Assembly (NCBI GenBank): GCA_009829735.1
Contig: CM020618.1
Location: forward strand, 33,270,894-33,334,893
Length of the DNA: 64,000 nucleotides
Direction: 5' to 3'
From: Pyropia yezoensis
Lineage: Eukaryota; Rhodophyta; Bangiophyceae; Bangiales; Bangiaceae
Shown here: one piece after another, positions 1 through 10,456 of the stretch
How the letters are laid out: each line of letters opens with the position of its first letter
How positions within the stretch are numbered: position 1 is the first letter of the stretch
Made by a program: the position numbers and the translations under genes
Notes under the pieces: model-generated
The model's input: only the letters and a program-made list of their open reading frames with translations
What the model was told of the DNA's origin: nothing
Databases searched by the model: none

Positions 1-2078
1 CAGTCCTTCTCCAGGTCCTGTCGGCCCGGCGCCCGCCTGGCTACGGTCTTCCAGGACTTTTATGCTCTCCTGCCTACGGCTGGACCGATGGTCAACATAC
101 ACATAATCTATTGTTAAACTGTTCCGGCGCGACAGAGCCCATTCTGGCCACCTGGCTACGGTCTTTGAGGTGGACATGGTCTTCAAATGGACACGGTCTT
201 CCAGATGGACAGGGCGTCCCCAATGGGGCAATACAAGTATCAAAGTGAGACCCTTACGCGCAGAGCGTCAGTGTTAGTGTGGTTCAGGTACTTCGGCGGC
301 GCTGCTGCGGCGGGGGTTGGGGGGCAGCGAACCTGCTAAACGTGAATTCCTGTTGCTAGGATGATAGAAGAATCGACCTGGTGAAGCGCCTGTTGCACGC
401 AGCAACCTATATCACCGAGGATAACCTTGTGGAAGTGCTCCTATGTGTATTCTAGGCCGTAAGCGCTGAAGGCGGTTTCTCAAAGGAGCTTTAATCAGCC
501 GTCCGGCTCACGTAGTGCGATTTACTTCCCTCTCCCCTGTGCGCTTAAGACTGCAGATCTTCTCTGTTTCCCATGCAAGGCCACAAAATGTTGATTCAGA
601 GGGGCCACTTCGTTGAAACCTGAGCAGTGGCTGTGAAAACTCATTTGTCTGAGATTGGCGCCCTCCTCAGAAGAAAAAAGCGGCACCACCAGAACGCGAC
701 GATGAAGGCGCGCTATATCGACAGTACCTGCCTCCCGCCCCGCTTTGCCGTCTCCTGTGCGCCCACGCCGCGGTGCCCGTTCACTCGCCCATCACCCCTC
801 CCACCGGGGAAGTGGGGGTAACGCCATCGTCGCCCGCCCACCCCCCCACATCTCCCTACGGGAACAGAAGCGCGATATCGCGCTCAGATAAACGCGAAAT
901 CGCGCAAAAGAGCGCCATATCGCGGTTCCCGGTCAATGCAGAATTTTGGCACCTCGCCTGAAGCCGTTCGTAGAAGGATCTCGTCGCCACCAGCCATGAA
1001 CGCTCGAGATCTGACCCGCCCCACTCCCCGCCCACCCCCCCCCCCCCCGCTGCTTGCTCCCTTCCCCACACCCGCCCCGCCTGCTCCTCCCCCCCCCTCC
1101 GCACCCCACGTCCTTCCCTCCCGCCCGCCCCCCCGCCGCCTCCTCACCTCCTCCCCCCTCCCGCCCTGGTGCCTCCCATTCCCCCCTAGCTCCCGCGTGC
1201 TCCCCCCCCCCCCTTCCCACCCCACCCCACCCCATGTCCTCCCCTCCCCTCCGCCGCCCGCCGCCTCCGCTCATTCCCCCCCCCCGCCGCTGCCTTCCCT
1301 CCCCCCCAGATTCCCTTGCACCTCCACGGTCGCGCAACTCTCCATCCCCGAAGACCAGCAAACGGAATGTGAGAGGGGCTCTTCTGGGATTCGCTCGGTT
1401 ACGCCGCGCTGGCTGTCTGGCAGAAGTGGAGGGGAGCTGGAGCGCGGAAAGCGGCCGCCACAGCCCATAACTGCTGCGCCCAGCGTGATACTTCGTTCAG
1501 CTTCCACCAGCCCACACGAAGGCCCCGAGAGGGCCCCACGGTGGAACTCGCGAGAGCCTGACAAGGATGCATCCGGGTCCCTTCAAGAAAACTCTGGAGC
1601 ACGAGCGGTGTTGCTGCCCTGGGATACCAGCCGCGCCCGCGACGAACAGGTCCGTCCCGACCACTATGCCTTCGATTCCCGAACCTGCCCATTCCTCCCT
1701 TCACCCAAGTCAGTCACACACGGCTCGCGGTCCTGGCGTCGCCATGGACGCTCGTCGTTTTGGTAGCCCTCCTGTCTCTTCAAGCGGAGATTCGGACGGC
1801 GAGGAAGCACCGCCCCCCCCTCCTCCCCGATCCCCTCGACGCGCCCCCCCTCCGCCCCAACTGCGCGAGCGTCCCCCTCCCCCCCCCCATCCCCTCAACA
1901 CCCCCCCCAGCTATCCCCACCCCGTAACCGCCCGCACCCTCCCCCGCCCCCCCCCCGACGCCCCCCCTCGCTACCCAGCCCTCCTCTCCCTCCCGGCCCC
2001 CCTCCCCCCCCCCCCACCCCTGCGGACCTCCACCGCCGCGCGCGCTCGTGCACGTGCGCACAATGTCGTGGAAGGGTA
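1..2078. other. Gene-free spacer, C-rich
   Basis: No convincing gene. Bases 1-620 are mixed-composition DNA with a loosely repeated CTGGCTACGGTCTT phrase (about 45-60 and 150-166). Bases 870-925 hold a cluster of GCGATATCGC-type dyads. About 1020-1320 and 1805-2030 are strongly C-rich; the long ORFs there are proline/arginine low-complexity readings on one strand and glycine-rich shadows on the other. Confidence 0.6.
870..925. repeat. Cluster of GCGATATCGC dyads (left)
   Basis: Three closely spaced copies: a perfect 14-base palindrome at 870-883, a degenerate copy at 894-905 and another at 912-925. The same motif recurs at 8017-8055 and 8192-8205. Both clusters lie just upstream of long C-runs. 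Confidence 0.55.
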
Positions 2079-4553
2079 GTGTCAGCCGCAACACTTTATC
2101 GTCATCGCTCAAGTAAGCGCGCCCGCTTGGACGAAGATTCGACGAGTGATCAGTCGAGCGATCCACCAGACGTCAACCGTGGCGAAAGCGCAAGCCCTCT
2201 GAGAGCAGGAAACAGCCTCAGGTCCATCCCCGACGTCGATACTACGCCGGCGTCTGCACCAACCTCAGATGTCGACGACGGCGTTTGGCTGCCGAACGAA
2301 GAACGTGACGCTGGACATGTTCGCGATATTGTTGAAGGTCAAAGCGAATTAAACTCTCAGCAAGCTGTTGACGTGACAAGAAAGCGTGTCCGCCAGACTG
2401 TTGCTGTCAATGAGGTGCACGTGACCACGGCGGCTTTCATTGCAGTTATCAGAGACATTGTGTTCTACACTACCCGCGTTCAATTCGGGTTTGTACGAGA
2501 GGCTACGGCAGCACTCCTTCGACAGCGCCAAGACCTGGCCAGCCGTACACCAGCCATGCTCGCGTCTCTGGGCCGCAACACAGTCACGCTGCGTACCAAG
2601 CTCGTGGACGCCTGCTCGAACAGCTGTCTCGCCTACACGGCAGATCATGCGGGCGAAGACGAGTGCCCTTTTTGCGGAACGCGCCGAACATCCCCGTCAT
2701 GAGCCCCTGTCAAGCAAGTTGTGTATTGGTCTCTCATCCCATGGCTGACTGCAATGCTTGCTGACCCTGACCTTGGCCCAGAAATGGTATCCACAATGCG
2801 GCTAGCGAGGCAGGCGGCTTCCGAGCCGGTGGACGAGGTTCGAGATTGGTACGACTGGACGACATTTCGCAAGTTGGTCTCTGACGGCCACATTACAGCA
2901 GATTCGGATATTGCTCTGAGCATTTCCACCGACGGCTTTGAAGCGTGGCGTCAGCAAGGGTTCCACTCGTGGCCTATTATTGTCACTGTGCTCAACCTAG
3001 TTCCCAGTCGGCGATCCAGGATCATCTCTCAGCTGCATCTGTGTGTCACACCTGGACCAGATCAACCGGCCGACTTAGAGTCTTTCTTGCACCCCATTGT
3101 CGGAGAACTCGATCGGCTGAGCGAGGGCATCCCTGGTGTCAAGGTAGCTGGAGTCGAGGGCGAAGTCACCCTCAAAGGATTTTTACTGCAACTTACGGCG
3201 GATATGCCTGCTGGCGACAAAGTAGTCAACATTACCGGAAACGGGGGGCGAACTCCGTGTCGACAGCGGAAGTGTAAAGGCATTTACGCTAAGTCCAGGT
3301 ACTACTACCCGCCCAAGGACCCGACAACGAATATGGAGCTGTTCTCGTTGGCGAGACCATCGCGCATCCGGAGGACAGCCGCTGGCTTCGCCGCAGACGC
3401 TCGTCGGGTGGCTCTTGCCAGGGAGCAGGGCGCCACTCAGAGCGCTGTGAGCGAGTTGGTGAAGATCTGCGGCGTGCGCGGCTACTCACTGCTCAGCTGC
3501 CCCAGCCCTTCCGGTAAACAGCGCTGCCCCCACATGACGTACTTTTCATCGATCGGGCCTGCTCTGGCCCCGTACGACACAATGCATTTGGTCCTGACAA
3601 ATGTTGTCAAGAGTCTGTGGCAGCTGTCTTCCAGGACTTGGACTGTGCCTGGAGACCCACCTAAGGACTACCATCTGAAATCCGCGGGCGCGGAGGCAAT
3701 TGGTCGAGAGATTCGTGACGCGCGAGATACAGTGCCAGCCTCGCAGGCCTGGTCGTTACGGGACGTTCGAATTCACTGGAAGTCCTACAAGGCTGCCGAT
3801 TGGCTGTACTTCATTGTTAGCTTGGCCGAGACAGTGTTTGCTGGCCGTATTCCGGACGTCTACTACCACATGGTGATGTTCCTCGTCAGTTCCTGTCGCT
3901 TGATGTTCCGTCCATCACCGCTTAGCCGAGCAGACGTCACGGCGATTAAGACCGGTCTGGAGAAGTTCTGTGCAAGCTTCTACGACAATGTGTTTCGGCA
4001 TGACCCTGCCAGACTAAAGCTGTGCCGACTGCCGATAGCGACCCTGCTGGACGTGGTTCCTGGAATTGTTGCTGGTGGTCCCGTCTGGGTCTGGTGGCAA
4101 TTTCTAATTGAGCGCGCAATTGGGACGCTAGGTGTCGATATCAAGTCCAGGAGCAAGCCGCACGCCTCTTTAATGAATGCCATCTCCTGCAAGTACGAGG
4201 CTGAGCTGCTGACAGCGGTTCGTGAGACGTTTTGTCCGAGTGACTGGGCCCGCGCTACTGGTGTGCTAGTTGCGTGCGACGATATCCGGGGCAGCTTTGC
4301 TTTCCCACCGGGCGAGGACGCCGATGTGATTCTGCTACCCCCTCGCTCGTCAGCGTCGAAGCTATTGTCGCCCGAGTTGGAGCACCTGAAGACGGCTCTG
4401 GGGCTCGAAGGCGTCCTCAATGTTCCCGAGATCATACTTGCGAAGAAGTACGCTCGGCTGCAGCTCTCTTGCGGGACTATTGCTGGCTCGGGAGTGGGGG
4501 CAGGAGGCATCAAGCGGCGCAACAATCTCCTGCAAATCAACTCCGAGGACTAG
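2079..4553 (+). pseudogene. CACTA (EnSpm)/TNP2-like transposase with in-frame stop
   Basis: One reading frame spans this interval, split by TGA at 2700-2702; the sense codons after it continue the same protein (KQVVYWSLIPWL). The part before the stop ends in a cysteine pattern typical of TNP2 proteins (C-N-S-C-L-A-Y-T, then E-C-P-F-C-G). The 610-residue part after it has a DGFEAWRQQGFHSWPI block and a YDTMHLVLTNVVKSLW block, matching the Asp-Gly and Asp-x-Met-His regions of TNP2-family transposases, and a later WVWWQFLIERAIGTL segment. The first 110 residues are acidic and serine-rich with no domain seen. The start near 2079 is a GTG, so an upstream exon or lost start is possible. No CACTA terminal repeats were identified, so element ends are unknown. 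The family call rests on motif recognition, not a search. A stop-codon polymorphism or sequencing error remains possible. Confidence 0.65.
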
Positions 4554-4856
4554 GTACGTCGCCCGTCAGATTCCACTGTACGCGTTCCCATGACAATGTA
4601 CGGTTTGGCGCTGCACTACACTGTCGTTTACATTGACCAGCCTCAGGCGTTTGTGTACGTGGAAAGTGTCAAGTCTTCCGTCGATCGCCTTGGGCGTTTC
4701 GGTCGGCCAGAGCGCAGGCGGCAAAGGGACTGCTTCTCATCTCTCGGCGGGCTGCGCAAGTATGTTCCTGTCAAAGCAGTCGAGGCAGCTGTGGGCACGC
4801 TAAGTCGCAACAACCTGCCATTTATGTTCTTCCCCAGGGAGCCCTTCTCTAATTGA
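4554..4856 (+). pseudogene. Probable C-terminal continuation of the TNP2-like ORF
   Basis: After TAG at 4551-4553 the same frame stays open to 4856 (first ATG 4590). The peptide contains LHYTVVYIDQPQAFVYVE and later LPFMFFPREPF, the hydrophobic/aromatic style seen downstream of TNP2 domains in CACTA elements. It may be the true tail of the transposase, cut off by a stop, or a separate short frame. No independent domain was recognised. Confidence 0.35.
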
Positions 4857-6298
4857 TTGAATTTTCAGGTCGAGTGCTTGACGAAGATAATAGTCGTCAC
4901 ATTTAACTCATTACACATTGGAACAGGAGGAGGTGTCCTTTGGACATTGGGAGTGTCGCGCGTCGATGGAACTTCAGTGGTCCCCAAGTGCTGCGCGGTG
5001 AGCACGCTGTCGCGCGAGGAAGGCTCTTTTGGCGGCCCGCTCGGTGGTGGGCGCGGCGAGGGCGTGGGATGCATGGAAACTGCTCCCGTCGCGCAGTACG
5101 AGCTGTGGACCTTAAAGCGCAGCCCAGCGACTGCTGCGGGCAGCACACGTCTTCTTGTCGTGCTTCTGCGCAAAGCGGCGCAGCTGCACGCACCGTGTTG
5201 CAGACGACTCCAAGTGTCGCGAGAATAAGAGATCATCAAAATTTCAGCAAATCGTCAAAAAAAGAAAGAAAGAGACGGAGGACGTTGTGCCCTGTGCATT
5301 GCTTACTCTCGTCAATGCCAGATTACTGTGTCGGTCGAACGTATTAATTCAACCAGCGTTTCGGATCTTCAGCGGAGGGTTATGATTGTGAACGTAACTG
5401 CATGTGCTTGAACATTAGCTCGACCCATGTGCAATAACTTACACCAACACAGTCACGTGCGGAGCGAAAAGTACGTGTCTAACGGAGATCACAAATGCCG
5501 TGCCCTCACGAAGAGATGCCCCAGACGAAAGCCGGGGTTATCAACCCCGTGAAGCAAATGCCTCGGACCTCGAACCTCACGAACGCGCCTCGAACCTCAC
5601 GAACGCGCGTCGTGCGCGGAACCACTGAGCCACTGAGACTCCACCACATCGCGGGGTACACACGCACCATAATGACCCAATTGCGTTTTGCTTTGGGATT
5701 GCTCATGTAAGCACTTGACCTGTGCCTGGAGCTCTGTGCGATCTCCCTGTTGCTCTGTTCGTGACCACGCATTGGGTGATGCCCAATGAGGCAGGCTGCG
5801 GTGACCACGTATCTCCATATGACGGGCCCAGCCAATCGCATCCCTCGTATCTCCCCACCGAGAGCGTGGAGGGGAATGGGAGGCCGTGGGACGCCCTCAG
5901 TGAGCTGCGCGCTGCTGCCTGCCAGCTAGTTGGGCCGCGGCCGACACGCCGCCGCCGTTATTGCCTGCTGGCGTCCGAGAACCCGTCGGCCGTTCGCCGT
6001 CGTGACCGCACCATTCCCGTCAGCCCACCCGCATGTGCGAGCTCCTAGCCGCCCCATTCCCGTCGACTCACCCACATCACGAGCCGTTTCCCACATCTTC
6101 CCAGCACACCCCCCCTTCCTTTCGTCTTCCACGCTCCCGTTTGTTCCTTCCACCACGTTATGTCGGCATCCATCGCGGGTGGCGGCCACCAGGCACCGCG
6201 ACGCGGATCATCGTCGTACAACGGTATGTTATCGAGCGTCGTGCGGGGTGGGGCTTCGAGGACGAGGCATGCGCTCTTGATAACCTGCAGCGTGTTAG
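4857..6298. other. Gene-free stretch
   Basis: Only short ORFs without recognisable motifs. It contains a perfect 20-bp tandem duplication at 5569-5608 and a run of A-rich sequence near 5255-5280. Nothing else could be supported. Confidence 0.5.
5569..5608. repeat. 20-bp direct tandem duplication
   Basis: Two adjacent identical 20-base units (5569-5588 and 5589-5608). Confidence 0.85.
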
Positions 6299-7708
6299 AT
6301 GAATTTTAGGGATGACGGACCACATCCTGACATGCGTCAACGTGGGCATTTTTTGTCGTGGTTGCGATTGTTTTTGTATGTGTCAATCATACGTGCATGT
6401 GGTCCTGTTTCTTTTTTCCCGTTGGCAGTCGGTGCGCCTCATCCGCCGCCCCCACCACCCAGTCGTAGAGCGCTCAGGGCGACGCCGGCCGGTCGGTTGG
6501 CTGCGCTCCCGCCTTCCCCGGCACCACCACCTCCGCCGCCCCCCCCACCAAGTCGCGCCGCACTCAGGGTGACGCCGGACGGTCGGACGGTTGGGCCCCC
6601 GCCCACCCCGGCACGACCTCCACCGCCGCCGCCCCCACCGCGTCGTCAGACGCTCGGGGACACGCGCGCCGGTCGGTCGGCCGGGCCCGCTGGCGCTCTG
6701 GCGGGGCCGCAACAGCCACCCCCGCCACCAAGTCGGTGACCGCTCGGGGTGGCGCAGCCCGGTGGGCCAGCTGGGCCCCCGCATTCCCCGATACGTATTC
6801 TGCCGGGGTGGAGCGGTGGGTCGAGCGCGGGTGCGGCGCCGAACTTGGTGGCGCCCGAGCTGGTGGCGCCGCCCCGGCCTGCTGGAGGAGACGCCCATGT
6901 CGTGCCGCACATGGGCGGCAGGCGATGCCGGGCGATTGCGCGGGGGGGCTCCTTCTGGGCTGGCGGCGTGCGGTCGGTTCCGGCACCTGGGCCAGTCATC
7001 CAAAAGATTCGAATTGCTCGAGACAGTCACCTCGTGTACCATCCCGGTGACAGACTGCGTCTTCTGCAGGCAGCGCATCGTGCGGCTAAGCACCTGACAC
7101 GCGGGGTGTCATTCACGCGGCAGACTAACGCCAGGATGGCACGTGCCATCGCGGCGCTGGAGGAGGAGCAGCCTGCGCTGCAGAGGTGCATCGGGTGTTG
7201 GGGGGCCTGTGCTCTTCTGTCCTCTCACTTGCGGAACGTGTCTGGGGATGTGATTGACGGGAGGGGAGGCGGGGAGGGTTCTCCTGACGTGCATGACTTG
7301 GGTGTGGGTAACGTCCGCCTTGTGCCCGTGCTGCTGCCCAGCGGGGGGGGGAGATCTTCATCGTTGGTGGAGAGGGTCGAAGGTGAGTTAAGGCGGCGTT
7401 CGTCACCGGTGGGGGGTCGTGAGCCGGGTGTGCAGGGGCGAGGGGTTGCGCTGGTTTTAGGGGGGCGGGAGGGAGAGGCCGGGACTGGCAGCGCAGGCGT
7501 CCGGGGACTGCCAGAGGGGGGAAGTCGGACGCGACGTGCGCTCATGGTGCAGGGACGTCTGTCGGCAGGAGGCTCGGACGCGGTTGTCAGCCGGCAAGCC
7601 AACTTGTTGAATGCGATACAGCACCTTTACCAAATATTGAACTGCTTCCAAATCGAACTGGGAACTATAACTCTCATTGCGCATCAGCATAATGTGCGGA
7701 TAAAATAA
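6299..7708 (+). CDS. Hypothetical protein, proline-repeat N-terminal part, split by one stop
   Basis: A single frame is open from 6299 to 7708 except for TGA at 6737-6739. The first 146 residues contain a 30-residue repeat of polyproline followed by SRRALRATPAGR-like sequence. The second part (319 residues from ATG 6749) is less biased, with stretches such as RLLQAAHRAAKHL and LNAIQHLYQILNCF that look like ordinary protein. No family is recognised. The stop could be real (two unrelated chance ORFs) or could lie in an unrecognised intron. Nothing in the neighbourhood supports a function. Confidence 0.25.
6447..6830 (+). repeat. 90-bp minisatellite, about four units
   Basis: A conserved AGTCG/CGTCG anchor recurs at 6461, 6551, 6641 and 6731, exactly 90 bases apart, each preceded by a CCGCC/CCACC-rich block. 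A degraded fifth unit may follow near 6820. Because 90 is a multiple of three, the repeat stays in frame with the ORF starting at 6299. Confidence 0.8.
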
Positions 7709-8793
7709 CGTCAGAACGCGTTTTAAACACTATCACGTGTGATGTTGCTGCCCACGCAAATGCTGTACCATGGTCAACTATCACTCGCTATTTATATGAT
7801 AACAACCACATGCATAATCTTGATTGTGTAGAGACAACACTTATGTAGATCATTCTTGTCATAATCCGACCGCGTGGTAGTTTTGCTGATCAATATTGAA
7901 TATAAATGTCTGTGGCATGACGTTGCTACAACCGTCAGTGGACCTCCAAGTCTCCTCGTGAGAGCGTCTCACAGCCCACGAGAGTCTCATCCGATCGCGG
8001 TTTCTCCTGGAGGAAAGCGCGATATCGCGGAAGCAAGAACGCGATATCGCGCTTTCTGACCCCTCCACAGCACCATTCCAGCAGGCCAGAGCCCCCGTGA
8101 ACCGGACAGGAGCACACAGAGAAGTGGGTGGGAAGTGCTTCTCTGCTAGTTTTGGGTGTGTGTTGGGGGTGGCCACCAGCCGTTCTGTTTTCCGCAATAT
8201 CGCGCTTTTTGTTCCAGTAGGGTCTTTGAGCGACCGTGTGCCACCTCGCCTGCTCCTCACGTTCCGCATCCCCATCGCTTGGCCCCCCCCCCCCCCCCCC
8301 CCCCCCCCGGCCTTTTCGTACTCCCCAACCTGCGAAACGCGCTGACGCTTCGTCAGCTGCCACATCCTGCTGCCGGCTCACACATCACCCCCCTTCCTGC
8401 CCCCCCCCCCTACTCCCTACCATCCTGGATCCTGTGCCGCGCGGCCCTCTGCCGCGCTACCGTGCACCCTCGCTTTCCCCACACACCGCTTTCGTCCCCC
8501 TAGCCACCGCCCCACCGGGCACTGTGCTGCCTCACCGCTCCCGGATTTTCCGGCCCCGTCCCTTGCCTCCCCCCTTACACCATGCCCCGCCCTACTCCGC
8601 CTCCACCAGGGCGCTTTGCCGCCTCGTCTGCTACAGCGTCTCTGTGCCGCCACGCTTACGCCTTCCGCCCCCCCCACCCCCGCTGGCCCCTGGCCGGCAA
8701 TATGCATTGCTCCTTCGTCACTCTCCCTCGCTGCGCTGCCCCCTCGCTTTTCGCTCCCTCCCTCCGCGCCGCCATCATGGCGTGCATGAAGTA
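7709..8793. other. Gene-free stretch with dyads and C-runs
   Basis: AT-richer to about 7920, then two GCGATATCGC dyads (8017-8055), a third (8192-8205), a run of 26 C (8283-8308) and pyrimidine-rich DNA up to the Tc1-like element. No gene could be supported. Confidence 0.5.
8017..8205. repeat. GCGATATCGC dyads (right cluster)
   Basis: Palindromes at 8017-8030 and 8040-8053 and an imperfect one at 8192-8205. They are the same motif as at 870-925. Two carry an outward AAAG/CTTT, giving a divergent arrangement. Confidence 0.55.
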
Positions 8794-8936
8794 CAGTTGG
8801 TACCCAATATTATTTGCCAACCCTGGCCGATCACTTCTTACACCAAATCGACCACGGACGAGATCCAAAAAGCGGCCTCAATGGTGCCGCTCTGGCGCAA
8901 TGCAGTCACTTGGGCTCAGCGTTGCGGGGCATGGTG

Positions 8937-8944
8937 CTATAAAG
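8937..8944 (+). promoter_or_regulatory. Candidate TATA box of the Tc1-like ORF
   Basis: CTATAAAG lies about 50 bases before the ATG at 8993, inside the left part of the element. This is position and sequence evidence only. Confidence 0.4.
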
Positions 8945-8992
8945 AAGCGCCCATAGCTTCTCTCCCATCGAATAAAAAAGAAAAGCAGCACC

Positions 8993-9454
8993 ATGGGGGG
9001 CAAGGGCAGGACCCCCCTGTGCCCCCAGGAAGTCCGCACCATCAAGACCATGGTCACGAACAAAAATTCCAATGGGGCCATCGCCACCGCGCTCGGCATC
9101 ATCAAGATGGTGGTCAGCTACCACGCAGCCAACGCGCGGCGGGCGGCGGCCACTGCGCGCCAGGTCAACCGAGGTCGGCCGAAGCTCCTCAGCCCTCGAG
9201 AGCTGAGCGGGCTCCGCCGGGTGGTGGACGGCAACCCTTCCGCCTCAACGGCGGAAATCGCTGAAAAGGTCAAGCAGAACCGAACCAGCACCGCAGTCGA
9301 GCCCCCCCTTCCCAAGACGACGGACGAGCTGTTCACTGCCCTGCAGGAAGAGTGGGCGTCGATACCGAGGGTCTATTTCAAGCACCTGACCGAGAGCATG
9401 TGCCGCCGTGCGCGGGGGGTGGTGAAAGCGAACGGGTCTGGCACCAAGTATTAG
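8993..9454 (+). CDS. Truncated Tc1/mariner transposase (HTH joined to C-terminal tail)
   Basis: 153 residues. About residues 10-90 form an HTH-like DNA-binding region (EVRTIKTMVTNKNSNGAIA, then GRPKLLSPRELSGLRRVV and STAEIAEKV). From about residue 103 the text jumps to the conserved extreme C-terminus of Tc1-family proteins: LFTALQEEWASIP, then LTESMCRRARGVVKANGSGTKY-like. A normal family member is about 340 residues, so the DDE/DDD catalytic domain is missing. The join near residues 94-103 keeps the frame, so a small HTH protein could still be made and might bind the terminal repeats. The ATG has an A at -3. A possible poly(A) signal, AATAAA, lies at about 9494. Confidence 0.8.
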   Translation: MGGKGRTPLCPQEVRTIKTMVTNKNSNGAIATALGIIKMVVSYHAANARRAAATARQVNRGRPKLLSPRELSGLRRVVDGNPSASTAEIAEKVKQNRTSTAVEPPLPKTTDELFTALQEEWASIPRVYFKHLTESMCRRARGVVKANGSGTKY

Positions 9455-9640
9455 TGCGTTTCTTGCACTGGAAACGGACGGTCGCATCGAGTCAATAAAA
9501 ATCTCAGGATCTGACGGTTGGGGTGGGCAAATAATATTGGGTCCCAACTGTACAGTACCCCCCGCCGCAGGCGGGCGGCGACTCGGAGGCATTATTGCTG
9601 AATCATGGCGAATCACGACAGGGCGGGCTCTGACCCGCTT

Positions 9641-9645
9641 ACAAG
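9641..9645. repeat. Target-site duplication ACAAG (left)
   Basis: Five bases immediately before the leftmost family-A LTR. They match 26272-26276, immediately after the rightmost LTR. Confidence 0.85.
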
Positions 9646-10113
9646 TGTGGCAAAAACCACTCGCACACACAGTACCCAAGTTGGGGCGGTGTGCGAGGGC
9701 TGCCTCCCGTGTCGGGGGAACCGGAAGAAGTGCAAGTCGCACACACTCTATCCCTGTTGTGGGGCAATCCCCCCACGGACAAACAAGAAGATGGTGTGTG
9801 GTCCAACAGTTTCTTGGTCGGGACGGGGACGCAGGGCCAAGCCCCGCTGTCCCTCCCCTTATCCCCCCAGGGTCCACTCAGAATCTCGCCACTCAGAATC
9901 TCCCACCCCAGCACCTGCCCACCGGGCCACACGAAAATTCAAGACGATAAATGCAGAAAACCCTCAAATCCAAGTTGGATTTACTACTAAGCTAACTATC
10001 CCGAACTTAGGGAATATGGACCCAAATGCAGGGGGAGGAACGGATCAGGCTAGTGGCCTGCCGCCCCTTGCATGGCACGTGTTGCCCCCTACCTGGGGGT
10101 CAATACTGCCACA
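9646..10113 (-). repeat. Family-A LTR, left (3' LTR of left unit)
   Basis: 468 bp, beginning TGTGGCA and ending TGCCACA, a 7-bp terminal inverted repeat with TG..CA ends. It contains two adjacent near-identical 15-base units (9874-9903), a 9-bp stem (9660-9668 with 9689-9697) and a perfect odd dyad (9966-9982). It is near-identical to 25804-26271. Confidence 0.92.
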
Positions 10114-10126
10114 CTCCCCTCTCCTC
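10114..10126 (-). other. Polypurine tract of left unit
   Basis: On the minus strand this reads GAGGAGAGGGGAG directly next to the LTR, the usual plus-strand priming site of LTR retrotransposons. It fixes element polarity as minus. The same 13 bases recur at 17360-17372 and, on the other strand, at 27582-27594. Confidence 0.85.
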
Positions 10127-10456
10127 AGTTCCGACCGACCCGGTCGGCCCTGTGAGGGGGTGCGTAAACGCACGTCTCGGCGTTGGGGGGGGACGCGACT
10201 TGCTGTCCCCCCCTTGAGTACGTAACGCGGATGTGGAGGCGGTCACGTTGGCCGCCCCTCTCCTCAAGCTTGCCCACTTGGCAGCTTGCTCTCCTCGGTT
10301 CACACCTCACCACCACCACCACTTCTCCTTCACCTTACACGGGGCCACCCCACGCTGGGGAGGCCACCCGTTTACCCACGATCCGAGTCCCCCTCAACTC
10401 GAGGCGGGTCTCGTGCCGCGATAGCCAGGACGTCTCTCCCCAACTTGGGGAGAGCC

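Larger units (their letters stand above)
8794..9550 (+). mobile_element. Tc1/mariner-type element, internally deleted (757 bp)
   Basis: The element begins CAGTTGG at 8794 and ends CCAACTG at 9550, flanked on both sides by the dinucleotide TA (8792-8793 and 9551-9552), the standard Tc1/mariner target duplication. The terminal inverted repeats extend about 29 bases with few mismatches (shared inner core: CCCAATATTATTTGCC). Inside is one short ORF with the two ends of a transposase but no catalytic core. It is therefore a non-autonomous deletion derivative; mobility would need a full-length relative elsewhere. Confidence 0.88.

Noticed and set aside
933-2079. Proline- and glycine-rich ORFs in the first 2 kb
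   Set aside because: Readings of C-runs in several overlapping frames; no protein-like segment.
2700-2720. A 19-nt GT-AG intron explaining the TGA in the TNP2-like gene
   Set aside because: Far shorter than usual spliceosomal introns, and removal would shift the frame. The codons after the stop already match the expected protein.
1-6298. CACTA/TAGTG terminal repeats bounding the TNP2-like gene
   Set aside because: CACTA-like pentamers occur, but I found no convincing inverted pair with matching flanks.
9605-10225. A 206-codon ORF across the family-A LTR, repeated at each LTR copy
   Set aside because: It lies inside the LTR and its flank. The frame is not kept in the diverged LTRs.
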